A stretch of DNA of 64,000 nucleotides from JANOYY01 sp043720395 (GTDB taxonomy: Bacteria > Actinomycetota > Acidimicrobiia > Acidimicrobiales > JANYDT01), in assembly GCA_043720395.1 (NCBI GenBank), contig JAYSSR010000038.1, positions 1-64,000 on the forward strand, in the 5' to 3' direction. The translations under genes were made by a program, and so were the position numbers. How positions within the stretch are numbered: position 1 is the first letter of the stretch; each line of letters opens with the position of its first letter. The notes under the pieces were generated by a model. That model was not told the origin of the DNA, made no database searches, and saw only the letters and a list, made by a program, of their open reading frames with translations. Positions 17,783-25,769 of the stretch are shown here, piece after piece.

Positions 17783-18058
17783 TTGGTCGTGGAAGCCGCC
17801 GACAAGGTCTACAAGGAACGCCTCGCCGATCTCCGTCGCGCTACGGGGCTGACCCAGACCGAGGTCGCCCACCACATGGGTGTCTCCCAGTCAGGCGTCG
17901 CCGCCATCGAGTCTCCGACCGACGTCCGGCTCTCCACCCTCGCCCGCTACCTCGACGCCATCGGCGGACACGGTGAACTCGTCGTTGAGTTCCCCGACCA
18001 CACCCGCCTCACCATCGGCCTCGCACAACTCGTCCCCGACCGGCAGCAAGCGAGCTGA
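17783..18058 (+). CDS. XRE-family helix-turn-helix protein, possibly 5'-degraded
   Basis: The protein contains a clear Cro/C1-type helix-turn-helix (LADLRRATGLTQTEVAHHMGVSQSGVAAIES), then a short beta-rich tail (ELVVEFPDHTRLTIG). Size and layout match antitoxin-like DNA-binding proteins. The only usable starts are TTG 17783 or GTG 17789, but the same frame is open and coding-like upstream (FGHSEPCEGPRPTHFGVVVAGE) back to about 17602 with no start codon. A segment in another frame (REAEAAVDQLIRQRPTSP) follows the ATG at 17581. The original gene probably began at 17581 and has been broken by one or two indels. No adjacent toxin of a known family is evident. Confidence 0.65.
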   Translation: MVVEAADKVYKERLADLRRATGLTQTEVAHHMGVSQSGVAAIESPTDVRLSTLARYLDAIGGHGELVVEFPDHTRLTIGLAQLVPDRQQAS

Positions 18059-18077
18059 CGATACGGAGCGACGACTA

Positions 18078-18743
18078 ATGAAAGGGCCACGTGACTACAG
18101 CGCAGGAACGAGAGCTGCGCTAGTCGCCTTCTCGAGAGGCACGTGCTACTACCCGGACTGTGAGGCTCCGCTTGTCGTGTTCGTCGACAACGAGCCGATT
18201 GTCAACTACGAGATCGCCCACATTCGCGACGCCAAACCAGGCAATCGGTACGACCCCAGGATGACCGATGTCGAACGGAGCGCGTTCGCCAACCTCGTCC
18301 TGCTGTGCCCCGTCCATCACAAAGTCGTCGACAAGATTCACCCTGAACAGTTCTCGATCGAGGAACTCACCTCGTGGAAGCAGGATAGAGAACCAACTGA
18401 ACTCCGAGAACTCGGTGCCGATGTCCTGCCCGCCGAACAACAGCTCGAAGCGCTACTCACGATCGCGGCCGCGTCAGATCGCCGTGCGGAGCAAGTCGGC
18501 ATCATCGCTGAGATAGCAAGGCTATCCACCTCGCTCGCCATCGAGGCCCGTGTACGTCGAGCCGCAGTCGAGGCGGAGATCGGACAGTGGAGAGCAGCGT
18601 GGCAGCAAACCCGAGACCGCAGTTTCGGATTGGACCGCTCAACGGGCGAGCTGGTCTACGCCGAACTACCGCGCGGTATCACGGATGAACACCGCGCTCG
18701 TGTCGCCGCGGCGCTCAGCGAAGCCTCGACAGCGGTCGACTGA
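18078..18743 (+). CDS. HNH endonuclease-like protein
   Basis: The 221-residue protein opens with an HNH/zinc domain: C23 and C28 (CYYPDC), H48 in YEIAHIRDA, N72 in FANLVLLC, C77 and H80-H81 in CPVHHKVVD. This compact form, with its EIAHI box, is common in nucleases of defence and mobile islands. The C-terminal ~120 residues are helical and of unknown function. The ATG at 18078 follows a GGAG ten bases upstream. The gene lies 20 bp after the XRE gene and shares its last bases with the following frame. Whether it cuts DNA or serves a defence complex cannot be told from the sequence. Confidence 0.7.
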   Translation: MKGPRDYSAGTRAALVAFSRGTCYYPDCEAPLVVFVDNEPIVNYEIAHIRDAKPGNRYDPRMTDVERSAFANLVLLCPVHHKVVDKIHPEQFSIEELTSWKQDREPTELRELGADVLPAEQQLEALLTIAAASDRRAEQVGIIAEIARLSTSLAIEARVRRAAVEAEIGQWRAAWQQTRDRSFGLDRSTGELVYAELPRGITDEHRARVAAALSEASTAVD

Positions 18744-18928
18744 GCTCACGGCCAGTTCGAGCCGAGCTCGCCGCCCTTCGCGCCGTAACCCCGGACAGTG
18801 CGCCATGGTGCGACGAGGTCGAACGCCTCGCCGCCGAGCTCGCCGATGCCTCGTCACGATGGCCAACTCCGCCGCCGTTCGAGGACGGACACGAGTTCGA
18901 AGACGCCGTCGGCGCCCTCCGGCCCGCG

Positions 18929-19792
18929 GTGGAAGCTGTCACAGCGCACGCTCGGGGGGAGTCGGTTCCAACGCCACCGTCGCCTCCGAAGAAAAACACG
19001 GAGCCGATCGAGACGCCCGAACAAATCGAGTTACGCCAGCATCGAGCGCTGTGTGACGACACGGCCAGATACCTCCGAGCCCAGGAACTCCCCTACGACC
19101 GCCAGCTGGCAGATCGTTTGATCGACAGCACGTCGATCGCAGCGATGTTGCCGCCCGTTATCAGCTTCATCCCCTACGACCTCGACGCGGTTGCGATGCG
19201 CGTCGCCGCCGTCGCGCGTAACGCGACCACTGAGCAACTCAGTGAGCTGACCGAGAAATGCGTCGCGCTGTCGCCCGAGATCGCAGCAGCGATGCTGTTC
19301 CGTCTTGCGCACCAGCAAACCGAGAACGGTTCGACTTTCGAGGGGTCCGCGGTGGACGAAGCGCTTATCGCTTTGGGCGCTCTGGACCTGTCCACCGCTG
19401 ACACTTGGCACCGTCTTGCGGGATGCGGGCGACACGTAATCAGTGTCCAAGCGACCCTGACGTCCGAAGCCGAAGCGCGGGGTCGGATCGCCACCGCCTT
19501 AGCCGCACATCCCGAGTACATCGGCTTGATACTCGGCGCGTTCGCTGAGTGGGTCGAGCAGCGAGACAGCTTTGGGAGCTACGGCCTGCTCGGCTTCACG
19601 CGCCGCTACACCTCAGTTCCACCTTGGCTTCCCGCCACAGAGATCGAGGCGGCAATTCGAACCCACTGGCCCGACTTGCAACCCGATCGACAACATTTCG
19701 CCACCACCGACAATCCAGAGGTCCTGGCCGGCCAGTTCCTTTTCGCGCTCCCGTGCACCCGACCGACTGGTGCCGGAGGGGAACGCGAATGA
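18929..19792 (+). CDS. Hypothetical protein of the HNH island; true 5' end unclear
   Basis: No recognised family. The frame is helix-rich in the middle (LSELTEKCVALSPEIAAAM) and has a Pro/Lys linker near the start (PTPPSPPKKNTEP). GTG 18929 is the first conventional start, but coding-like sequence (VRAELAALRAVTPDSAPW, EVERLAAELADASS) extends upstream in the same frame to 18740. There only CTG overlaps the HNH stop codon. Either translation starts at CTG, or a single-base frameshift has split what was one longer protein with an N-terminal HNH domain. The tail-to-tail neighbour is the nfeD-like gene. Confidence 0.55.
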   Translation: MEAVTAHARGESVPTPPSPPKKNTEPIETPEQIELRQHRALCDDTARYLRAQELPYDRQLADRLIDSTSIAAMLPPVISFIPYDLDAVAMRVAAVARNATTEQLSELTEKCVALSPEIAAAMLFRLAHQQTENGSTFEGSAVDEALIALGALDLSTADTWHRLAGCGRHVISVQATLTSEAEARGRIATALAAHPEYIGLILGAFAEWVEQRDSFGSYGLLGFTRRYTSVPPWLPATEIEAAIRTHWPDLQPDRQHFATTDNPEVLAGQFLFALPCTRPTGAGGERE

Positions 19793-19875
19793 GCGTGCCA
19801 GCCCGAGTTGCCGCCGGACGGGTGACAACGAACACGACACGATCGACTCACGACGAACCGGTGACAGCTGCGCGC

Positions 19876-21165
19876 TCAGTGCCCCGCGTCCTTCGCGCCG
19901 CCTTCGAGCGGCTCGACCTCCAGCAGCAATCCATCGATCGACACGACGCGAATCGACGCGCCCGCACTGATCGGCGTCGCACGGTTCGTGCGGGCCCTCC
20001 ACGGCGCGCCGAGCACCGTCACGACGCCGTCGGGGTTGACGGCGTCACGTGCCACTCCCACTTCGCCGATCATCGACTCCCGGCCAACGGTCGGTGTCGC
20101 GAACCGGGTCCTGACCATCGTGGGCATGCCGTTGACCATGAAGAGCACCACCATCACGGTCACGACAGCGATGATGAACCAGGGGACCCGAACATCGCCT
20201 GAATACAACAGAAGCGAACCGACAACGAATGAGACGGCACCGACGGCGGTCCAGAACCGCGGGGTCCCTGCCTGCACATCGATCGCGAACCCGAGGATCG
20301 CGACCATCAGCAACGCAAGACCGGCCGGGCTGGTCGGGAGCGCACCGAGCCCGGCGACCGACAGCGCAAATGCCCCGAGACCGACCGCAGCAGCCACTCC
20401 GACGCCACCCGTGAAGAACTCGAACACGAACAGCGACAACGCGATCACGAAGAGCAGATACGCCACCGAGGGGCTGGCGGCGGTGTGCACGAGCCGCGGG
20501 AGAAGCGCCAGCTTGGCGAAGCGAACGCCGTTGAGGGTGCTCAGCTGGCGCCCGTCGACCACCTCCGCAGCTTTGGCAGTGTCGAGCCGGTGTCCATCGA
20601 TCGTTCGGCCATCAAGCTGGCCAACAAAGTCGGGAAGCACGGGTGCGTCGATCGTGAACAGATCGGCCGCCTTGGCCTGGCGGAAGTCGTAGACCCGACC
20701 GACTAGTGGATCGGTTGATCCGTCGGCCGGAGGAGTTGCATTCCCGATACGGGCCAAGCGAGCGAGTCCGGTGATGTCCGCCGCGGCAAAGAGGCGCATC
20801 ACTCCACCTTTCGCACGGGGTTTCGGACCGCCACCGACCCAAACCGCGATTGGGATGCGATGGTCGGCGCGAATTTTTGCCTCGAAGTCGGACAATTCAG
20901 CCTTCGACAGCAGCGAACCCGGACTATCGAGCTGCACCACGAGCGCTTCTGCACCGTCTGCCACCGCGTGGTCGATTGAGTCGAGAACAAAGTCCCGCAT
21001 GACCGGATCGAGGTAACCGGTGACCTCGATCACGTTCACGAACCCGTCACCTTCTTTCGCTGAAGCTCCCGGTGTCGTAGCAAACGCACCGATAGCAACG
21101 ATCAGGAGGAGCACAAGACGCCCAAAGCGCGTCAAGGAAATGGGCGAGCGGAAGTACGGAGGCAT
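19876..21165 (-). CDS. NfeD-family membrane protein with degenerate ClpP-like domain
   Basis: This is a 429-residue protein with a signal peptide (LVLLLIVAIGAFATTPGASA), an extracytoplasmic ClpP/SppA-like domain (~residues 40-200), four to six membrane helices (~235-345) and a C-terminal OB-fold NfeD domain (GEVGVARDAVNPDGVVTVLG). NfeD proteases of this class act with stomatin-like partners in membrane quality control. The usual catalytic stretch, with Ser in an ASAG-like turn, reads RAKGGVMRL here, so the nucleophile appears lost, and LDSPGS replaces LDTPGG. The protein may act as a scaffold. The ATG at 21165 is chosen because it starts the signal peptide. It is divergent from the ArsA-like pair. 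Confidence 0.78.
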   Translation of the reverse strand: MPPYFRSPISLTRFGRLVLLLIVAIGAFATTPGASAKEGDGFVNVIEVTGYLDPVMRDFVLDSIDHAVADGAEALVVQLDSPGSLLSKAELSDFEAKIRADHRIPIAVWVGGGPKPRAKGGVMRLFAAADITGLARLARIGNATPPADGSTDPLVGRVYDFRQAKAADLFTIDAPVLPDFVGQLDGRTIDGHRLDTAKAAEVVDGRQLSTLNGVRFAKLALLPRLVHTAASPSVAYLLFVIALSLFVFEFFTGGVGVAAAVGLGAFALSVAGLGALPTSPAGLALLMVAILGFAIDVQAGTPRFWTAVGAVSFVVGSLLLYSGDVRVPWFIIAVVTVMVVLFMVNGMPTMVRTRFATPTVGRESMIGEVGVARDAVNPDGVVTVLGAPWRARTNRATPISAGASIRVVSIDGLLLEVEPLEGGAKDAGH

Positions 21166-21264
21166 CGTGGTTTTCGTGTTGCCGACGAGCGGACGCTGGC
21201 GGAAGGACACAAATCGTACTCCCCGATTTTTCGGGCGTTCTTTCCGGCCGATCGAGCGGCAAGG

Positions 21265-22263
21265 ATGGGCGGCGTGAGTGGAGCAGGCAAACGACGTGCG
21301 ACGGAGACCGTCGACGATGCCCTCCGCGAACTCCAGCTGATCATCGTGGTCGGTAAGGGTGGCGTCGGTCGCACAACGGTGGCTGCTTCGCTGGCTCGAC
21401 GCGCAGTGGACCTCGGGCGTCGAGTGCTGGTCGTCGACATCGAGGGCAAGCACGAACTCGCACGGTTGAGCGGAGGACACCGGCTCACGGCGCGTCCGAC
21501 ACCCCAGACCGACGGCGGCGGCCGAGCGTCCGTCGATGCGTGCACCGTCGCACCAGACACCGCACTCGTCGAGTACCTCGATGACCATGGCATGCGTCAG
21601 ATCTCGAAACGGCTGGTCGCGACGGGTGCCGTCGAGGTGATCGCGACCGCCGCGCCGGGCATCAAAGACCTCCTCGTGCTCGGACGCATCAAGGCGCTCG
21701 TGAACGCGGGCGACCACGATCTTGTGATCGTCGATACCCCGGCGAGCGGACATGCGGTGAGCTTTCTGCTCGGGCCGCGCGTCCTTGCAGACATGGTGAA
21801 CAGCGGGAGCATTCGCCGCCAAGCCGACGAGGTCATGCAGGTCCTGCTCGCTCCGACGTCCAAGGTGGTTCTGGTGACGCTACCCGAGGAGACGCCCGTC
21901 AACGAGGCGGTGGAGACGGCAACGGCTCTGCGCAACCGCGTCGGTGTCGACATTGCGTGCGTCGTCGTGAACGGCGTGCTCGACAACGTCCCGAATGCCC
22001 CGGCCGAATTGCTCGCCGACCTTAGCGAGGAAGAACGAACTGCCCTCTCGGCATCGCTCACGTTCGCACGTTCTCGTTTGGGCCGACAACGAGAGCAGAT
22101 TCGCAGCCTGGAACGGTCGCTCACGCTGCCCCAGGTCCGACTCCCGCTCCTTCCGACGACCTCCCTCGGACCGGCAGACATCGACCACTTGGCCGCCCTT
22201 CTCGGCGAGGCACGCATTGCGGGCTCGGGCCCGGTCGCGGGCCCGGTCCCGAGCACGACATGA
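21265..22263 (+). CDS. ArsA/Get3-like P-loop ATPase, subunit 1
   Basis: This 332-residue protein has the anion-transporting-ATPase fold: VVGKGGVGRTTVAASLAR, VLVVDIEGKHELARL, LVIVDTPASGH and VVNGVLDN. The deviant Walker A of this family is KGGxGK(S/T). Here the first (signature) Lys is present (K31) but the invariant P-loop Lys is Arg36. The stop overlaps the start of the second ATPase gene by 4 bp. Mycobacteria have an analogous tandem pair beside whiB4 and ponA2 (from memory), and a whiB gene and a class A PBP gene lie within 10 kb here. The cargo is unknown; arsenite transport is unlikely without an arsB partner. Confidence 0.83.
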   Translation: MGGVSGAGKRRATETVDDALRELQLIIVVGKGGVGRTTVAASLARRAVDLGRRVLVVDIEGKHELARLSGGHRLTARPTPQTDGGGRASVDACTVAPDTALVEYLDDHGMRQISKRLVATGAVEVIATAAPGIKDLLVLGRIKALVNAGDHDLVIVDTPASGHAVSFLLGPRVLADMVNSGSIRRQADEVMQVLLAPTSKVVLVTLPEETPVNEAVETATALRNRVGVDIACVVVNGVLDNVPNAPAELLADLSEEERTALSASLTFARSRLGRQREQIRSLERSLTLPQVRLPLLPTTSLGPADIDHLAALLGEARIAGSGPVAGPVPSTT

Positions 22264-23342
22264 CCATCGTCGATGAGTTGCTCGACCGCCGCGTGGTTCT
22301 CTGCACGGGACCAGGTGGCGTGGGAAAGACCACAACCGCAGCGGCGTTGGCCGTTGCGCTGGCCGAACGGGGGCGTCGGGTCGCTCTCATCACCGTTGAC
22401 CCGGCCCGACGACTCGCCGACGCACTGGGCCTCGCGTCGCTCGCCAATCATCCGACGCTGGTTGCGCTGCCGCGAACGGTCTCCGGCTCGATGCATGCCC
22501 TCATGCTCGACCCCCAAGCGACCTTCGACGACCTCGTCCGCCACCATGCGCCTTCTCCCGAACGGGCCGAACGAATCCTCGCCAACCGCTACTACCGAAA
22601 CATCGCCGGAGCACTCGGTGGGACGCAGGAGTACATGGCGATGGAAAAGCTCCATCAACTCGTGCACGACCCACGCGGCCAGTACGGAGAGGAGATCGCA
22701 CCGTTCGACTGCCTGGTCGTGGATACCCCTCCCACGGCAAATGCGCTTGACCTGCTCAGTGCCCCCGAACGCCTTGTTCGGCTGCTGGATAATCGCTTCT
22801 TCCAGGCGATGATGCTGCCCGCGCGTGGCGGTCTTCGCGTGATGGGATTCGCAACCCAGACAGTGCTTCGGGTACTCGGCAAGGTCATCGGAGGTGAAGT
22901 CCTGGCCGATGCCGTGGCTTTCTTCCAGGCCTTTGAGGGGATGGAGCCCGGCTTTCGTCAACGTGCAGCGTCCGTTTCGTCGCTCCTGCGAGCACTGGAA
23001 ACGGCATGGGTCGTGGTGACGTCGCCGCGCGACGAATCCGTCGCCGAAGCCATTGCGCTCGTGAAGGTCCTCGGTTCGGATGGTGTCGACGTGATTGGTG
23101 CCATCGCGAACCGGGTGCAGCCGACGTTCTCACCGCTACCGGTCCCCGCACTCGTGTCGCCGGGGCTGCGCCCGGCGGTGCTACGAGCCATTTCGGCGAA
23201 CGACCTCGCCGACGCCAACCAGCGATCACTCGCTCCGTTGCGCTCGCTGCTCGGCACGGCCCAAGTGCATGAGGTTGCGCTGCGCCCGGCCGACGTTCAC
23301 GACCTGACTGGGATCCGCGACCTCGCTTCGTCGTTGGCCTGA
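22260..23342 (+). CDS. ArsA/Get3-like P-loop ATPase, subunit 2
   Basis: This 360-residue paralogue of the preceding protein overlaps it by ATGA. Motifs: TGPGGVGKTTTAAALA (P-loop Lys K23 present), LITVDPARRLADALG, CLVVDTPPTANALDLL and GAIANRV. The signature Lys that normally reaches across the dimer (KGGxGKT) is Pro (GPGG). Thus each protein of the pair lacks the lysine the other retains. A heterodimer with one composite site, built from the subunit 2 P-loop and the subunit 1 signature Lys, would fit. Ser/Thr-rich switch regions are otherwise intact. Confidence 0.85.
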   Translation: MTIVDELLDRRVVLCTGPGGVGKTTTAAALAVALAERGRRVALITVDPARRLADALGLASLANHPTLVALPRTVSGSMHALMLDPQATFDDLVRHHAPSPERAERILANRYYRNIAGALGGTQEYMAMEKLHQLVHDPRGQYGEEIAPFDCLVVDTPPTANALDLLSAPERLVRLLDNRFFQAMMLPARGGLRVMGFATQTVLRVLGKVIGGEVLADAVAFFQAFEGMEPGFRQRAASVSSLLRALETAWVVVTSPRDESVAEAIALVKVLGSDGVDVIGAIANRVQPTFSPLPVPALVSPGLRPAVLRAISANDLADANQRSLAPLRSLLGTAQVHEVALRPADVHDLTGIRDLASSLA

Positions 23343-23381
23343 GCTGTCGGCGAATCGCTTTGCGGAGCTAACCTTTCCGCC

Positions 23382-23822
23382 GTGCCGCACGTCCTGATCG
23401 CAAGCGATGCCACCTGGGTCCACGAGGAGATTCGAGCTGCATTGAGCGCCGACACCACCGTTACGTCGGTGCACAACGGGCGGGCGGTCACCTCGGCTGT
23501 CAAGACGAACACGCCGGACCTGGTCGTACTCGACTCACAAATCGCCGCAATGGGGGCCTACGCCGTCACGCTTGAGCTGCACAACGAAGAGTCGGGCGGA
23601 CGCCTTCCACACGTACCGGTGCTCGTGCTGCTCGACCGTCAGGCCGACGTGTTCCTCGCTCGCAACTCGGGAGCGGAGGGCTGGCTCGTGAAACCACTCG
23701 AACCGCTCCGCGTCCGACGCGCAGTCAACGAATTACTCGCCGGTAACAACTTCGCCGACCGCGTCCAAACCGGCGACGCCAGCACGAATTACCGGCCGAC
23801 GCCCGACGCAACCGCTCGCTGA
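23382..23822 (+). CDS. Single-domain response-regulator receiver protein
   Basis: This 146-residue protein is a stand-alone receiver fold: acidic residue at D9 (LIASDATW), phospho-acceptor D51 in LVVLDSQIAAMGAYA, and Lys104 in EGWLVKPLEPLR. The switch Thr/Ser position (LVLLD) is hydrophobic, so phospho-signalling may be unconventional. The ~30-residue C-terminal tail is disordered and has no output domain. The start is the GTG at 23382, 39 bp after the ATPase pair, so it may be co-transcribed. No histidine kinase lies nearby. Confidence 0.78.
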   Translation: MPHVLIASDATWVHEEIRAALSADTTVTSVHNGRAVTSAVKTNTPDLVVLDSQIAAMGAYAVTLELHNEESGGRLPHVPVLVLLDRQADVFLARNSGAEGWLVKPLEPLRVRRAVNELLAGNNFADRVQTGDASTNYRPTPDATAR

Positions 23823-23885
23823 CCAGACCACGGAATTTCGCCCACCGGTCTGCGTGGGCGCGGCTACGATCTTTTGCCGCAGCAT

Positions 23886-23962
23886 CGGGATGTAGCGCAG
23901 CTTGGTAGCGCGCCACGTTCGGGACGTGGAGGCCGGGGGTTCAAGTCCCCCCATCCCGACCA
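23886..23962 (+). tRNA. tRNA-Pro (anticodon CGG)
   Basis: A 77-base cloverleaf: acceptor CGGGATG/CATCCCG, D stem GCGC/GCGC, anticodon stem CCACG/CGTGG with loop TTCGGGA (anticodon CGG), T stem GGGGG/CCCCC with loop TTCAAGT, and an encoded CCA end. Confidence 0.96.
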
Positions 23963-23963
23963 G

Positions 23964-23995
23964 GAGCCGCTCGGACCTTCGGGTTCGGGCGGCTC
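23964..23995 (+). terminator. Hairpin after tRNA-Pro with UUCG tetraloop
   Basis: GAGCCGC TCGGACC TTCG GGTTCGG GCGGCTC folds into a 14-bp stem (two G-U pairs) closed by the very stable C(UUCG)G loop, starting two bases after the tRNA. It is followed by a short T tract (CATTTTC). Likely a terminator or 3' processing signal. Confidence 0.65.
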
Positions 23996-24281
23996 AGTCA
24001 TTTTCGGGCCGATGGTGGGGTCGGTCGGCGATGTAGCCGACTCGACAGCTCGCGCAACTGGCCAGTAAGAGCGACGGAAGGTTGCGACGGAGCCGTTCTC
24101 GTACGACGACAGGCGAGAGGGCGATGTTCCGATCCGGGGCGGATCTGATCACAGAAGGGGAGCGGAGACTCGACCGTTTCGCACGTTGGGTAACATCGCG
24201 TCGCTGAGCGAGGTGATTGGTCCCAACGTCGCGGTGGGCCGCCGCTATTCGTGGTGGACGACGCCTTCTACGCTTTGGCCA
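23996..24281. other. Non-coding stretch before the MazG-like gene
   Basis: About 290 bases between the tRNA terminator and the MazG-like start. No frame here has convincing codon structure, and I see no repeat or RNA gene. It presumably holds the promoter of the downstream gene. Confidence 0.4.
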
Positions 24282-24563
24282 ATGACCTTCGCGGAGTTCC
24301 AGGCCCTCATCGAGCGGACGTACGGCGAGCGCGACCGTGCCCGCGGCCAGGCGGCAACGGTGGCCTGGCTCGCCGAGGAGACCGGTGAACTGGCCAAGGC
24401 GGCACGCAAGGGAACTCGTGCGGAGCAGTTACACGAATTGGGCGACGTCATCGCCTGGGTGACGTCGCTCGCAAGCCAACTCGGGCTCTCGATGGAGGAG
24501 GCCATCGACCGTTACGCAGACGGTTGCCCACGCTGCGGCACCAGCCCGTGCTCGTGCCCGTAA
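24282..24563 (+). CDS. MazG-like nucleotide pyrophosphohydrolase
   Basis: This 93-residue single-domain protein carries the MazG metal-binding pattern: EETGELAKAARKG (E32, E33, E36) and HELGDVIAWV (E52, D55). Small MazG-type enzymes hydrolyse (d)NTPs to monophosphates. A short tail CPRCGTSPCSC has four cysteines and may bind zinc, which is less usual. The ATG at 24282 is chosen because MTFAEFQ begins the domain. The gene is convergent with asd (6 bp gap). Confidence 0.8.
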   Translation: MTFAEFQALIERTYGERDRARGQAATVAWLAEETGELAKAARKGTRAEQLHELGDVIAWVTSLASQLGLSMEEAIDRYADGCPRCGTSPCSCP

Positions 24564-24569
24564 CTCAGG

Positions 24570-25613
24570 TCAGCGCGCCCGAAGCTCCGCGGCGACCAAC
24601 TCCGCGATCTGCACCGCGTTGAGGGCCGCGCCCTTGCGGAGATTGTCGTTGGACACGAACAGCACCAGCCCATTGTCAGCCGTCGGGTCCTTGCGGATTC
24701 GTCCGACGTAGCACGGGTCCTTGCCAGCGGCCTTGAGCGGCGTCGGAACGTCGTCGAGCTCGACCCCAGGTGCCGACGCGAGCAGTTCCTTGGCCCGAGC
24801 GACGCTGATCGGACGCTCGAATTCGGCGTGGATCGAAAGCGAATGGCCGGTGTACACGGGAACGCGGACACACGTTCCGGCGACCTTCAGATTCGGTATC
24901 TCCAGTATTTTGCGGCTCTCGTTGCGGAGCTTGAGTTCCTCGTCGGTCCAGCCCTCGTCACCCTCGTAACTGTCCTCGGCATACGCGCCCGCGAAGGGCA
25001 GCACGTTGAACGCGATCGGCTGCGTGAACTTCTCCGGCGCAGGCATCTCAACAGCATCGCCGCTCACTGCGAGCTTGGCCGAGTCGTCGGCGACCTTGCG
25101 GACCTGCGTCTCCAGCTCTGCCACCCCGGCAACTCCGCCACCCGATACCGCCTGGTAGGTAGCTGTGATCAGCTTGATCAGGCCTGCCTCGACATGGAGC
25201 GGCTTGAGCGCCGGCATCGCAGCCATCGTGGTGCAGTTGGGGTTGGCGACGATTCCCTTTGGGCGGTTCACGATCGCGTGCGGATTGACCTCCGACACCA
25301 CGAGCGGTACTTCGGGGTCCATGCGCCATGCGCTGGAGTTGTCGACCACGACCGCTCCGGCGGCGGCCACCTTCGGCGCGAGCGCACGAGATGTCGTGGC
25401 ACCGGCCGAGAAGATCGCGATGTCGACGCCTAGGTAGTCAGCGGTGTCCGCGTCCTCGACAACGACCTCGCGGCCCATGAACTCCAGCTTGCGACCGGCC
25501 GAACGGGCGGAAGCGAAGAAGCGGACGTCGTCGAGCGGGAAGTTCCGCTCTTCGAGAATTGACCGCATGGCCTCTCCGACCATGCCCGTTGCTCCGATGA
25601 TTCCAATGCGCAT
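24570..25613 (-). CDS. asd: Aspartate-semialdehyde dehydrogenase
   Basis: Reduces aspartyl-phosphate to aspartate semialdehyde with NADPH, on the route to lysine/diaminopimelate, threonine and methionine. The 347-residue protein has the NADP loop IGIIGATGMVGEAM, NSSAWRMDP, the catalytic Cys127 in IVANPNCTTMA, and the substrate-binding His within YTGHSLSIHAEF. Length and motifs are normal. It lies 156 bp downstream of lysC on the same strand, the usual actinobacterial pairing. Confidence 0.95.
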   Translation of the reverse strand: MRIGIIGATGMVGEAMRSILEERNFPLDDVRFFASARSAGRKLEFMGREVVVEDADTADYLGVDIAIFSAGATTSRALAPKVAAAGAVVVDNSSAWRMDPEVPLVVSEVNPHAIVNRPKGIVANPNCTTMAAMPALKPLHVEAGLIKLITATYQAVSGGGVAGVAELETQVRKVADDSAKLAVSGDAVEMPAPEKFTQPIAFNVLPFAGAYAEDSYEGDEGWTDEELKLRNESRKILEIPNLKVAGTCVRVPVYTGHSLSIHAEFERPISVARAKELLASAPGVELDDVPTPLKAAGKDPCYVGRIRKDPTADNGLVLFVSNDNLRKGAALNAVQIAELVAAELRAR

Positions 25614-25769
25614 TGCAGGCTCCCTGGTGTTGCCCGGTTTGGCGGACCGTCAAGTTTCGCGCAGGTTCCGTCCCACCAGTGGCAGATTTCACGCCGTCGC
25701 GAGTCAGTGCGTGCGAATTCTCGCTCTCGGAGCGACAAGTCGCTCAACCGAACGCTGAAACCGAGCGAC

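Noticed and set aside
17633..17875. Minus-strand frame opposite the XRE gene, resembling a small gene
   Set aside because: It overlaps the HTH-encoding frame completely and shows no family motif. The plus-strand reading has an unmistakable HTH.
21597..22961. Long minus-strand frame under the ArsA-like pair
   Set aside because: Low-complexity Arg/Ser-rich shadow of the two ATPase genes, whose P-loops are clear on the plus strand.
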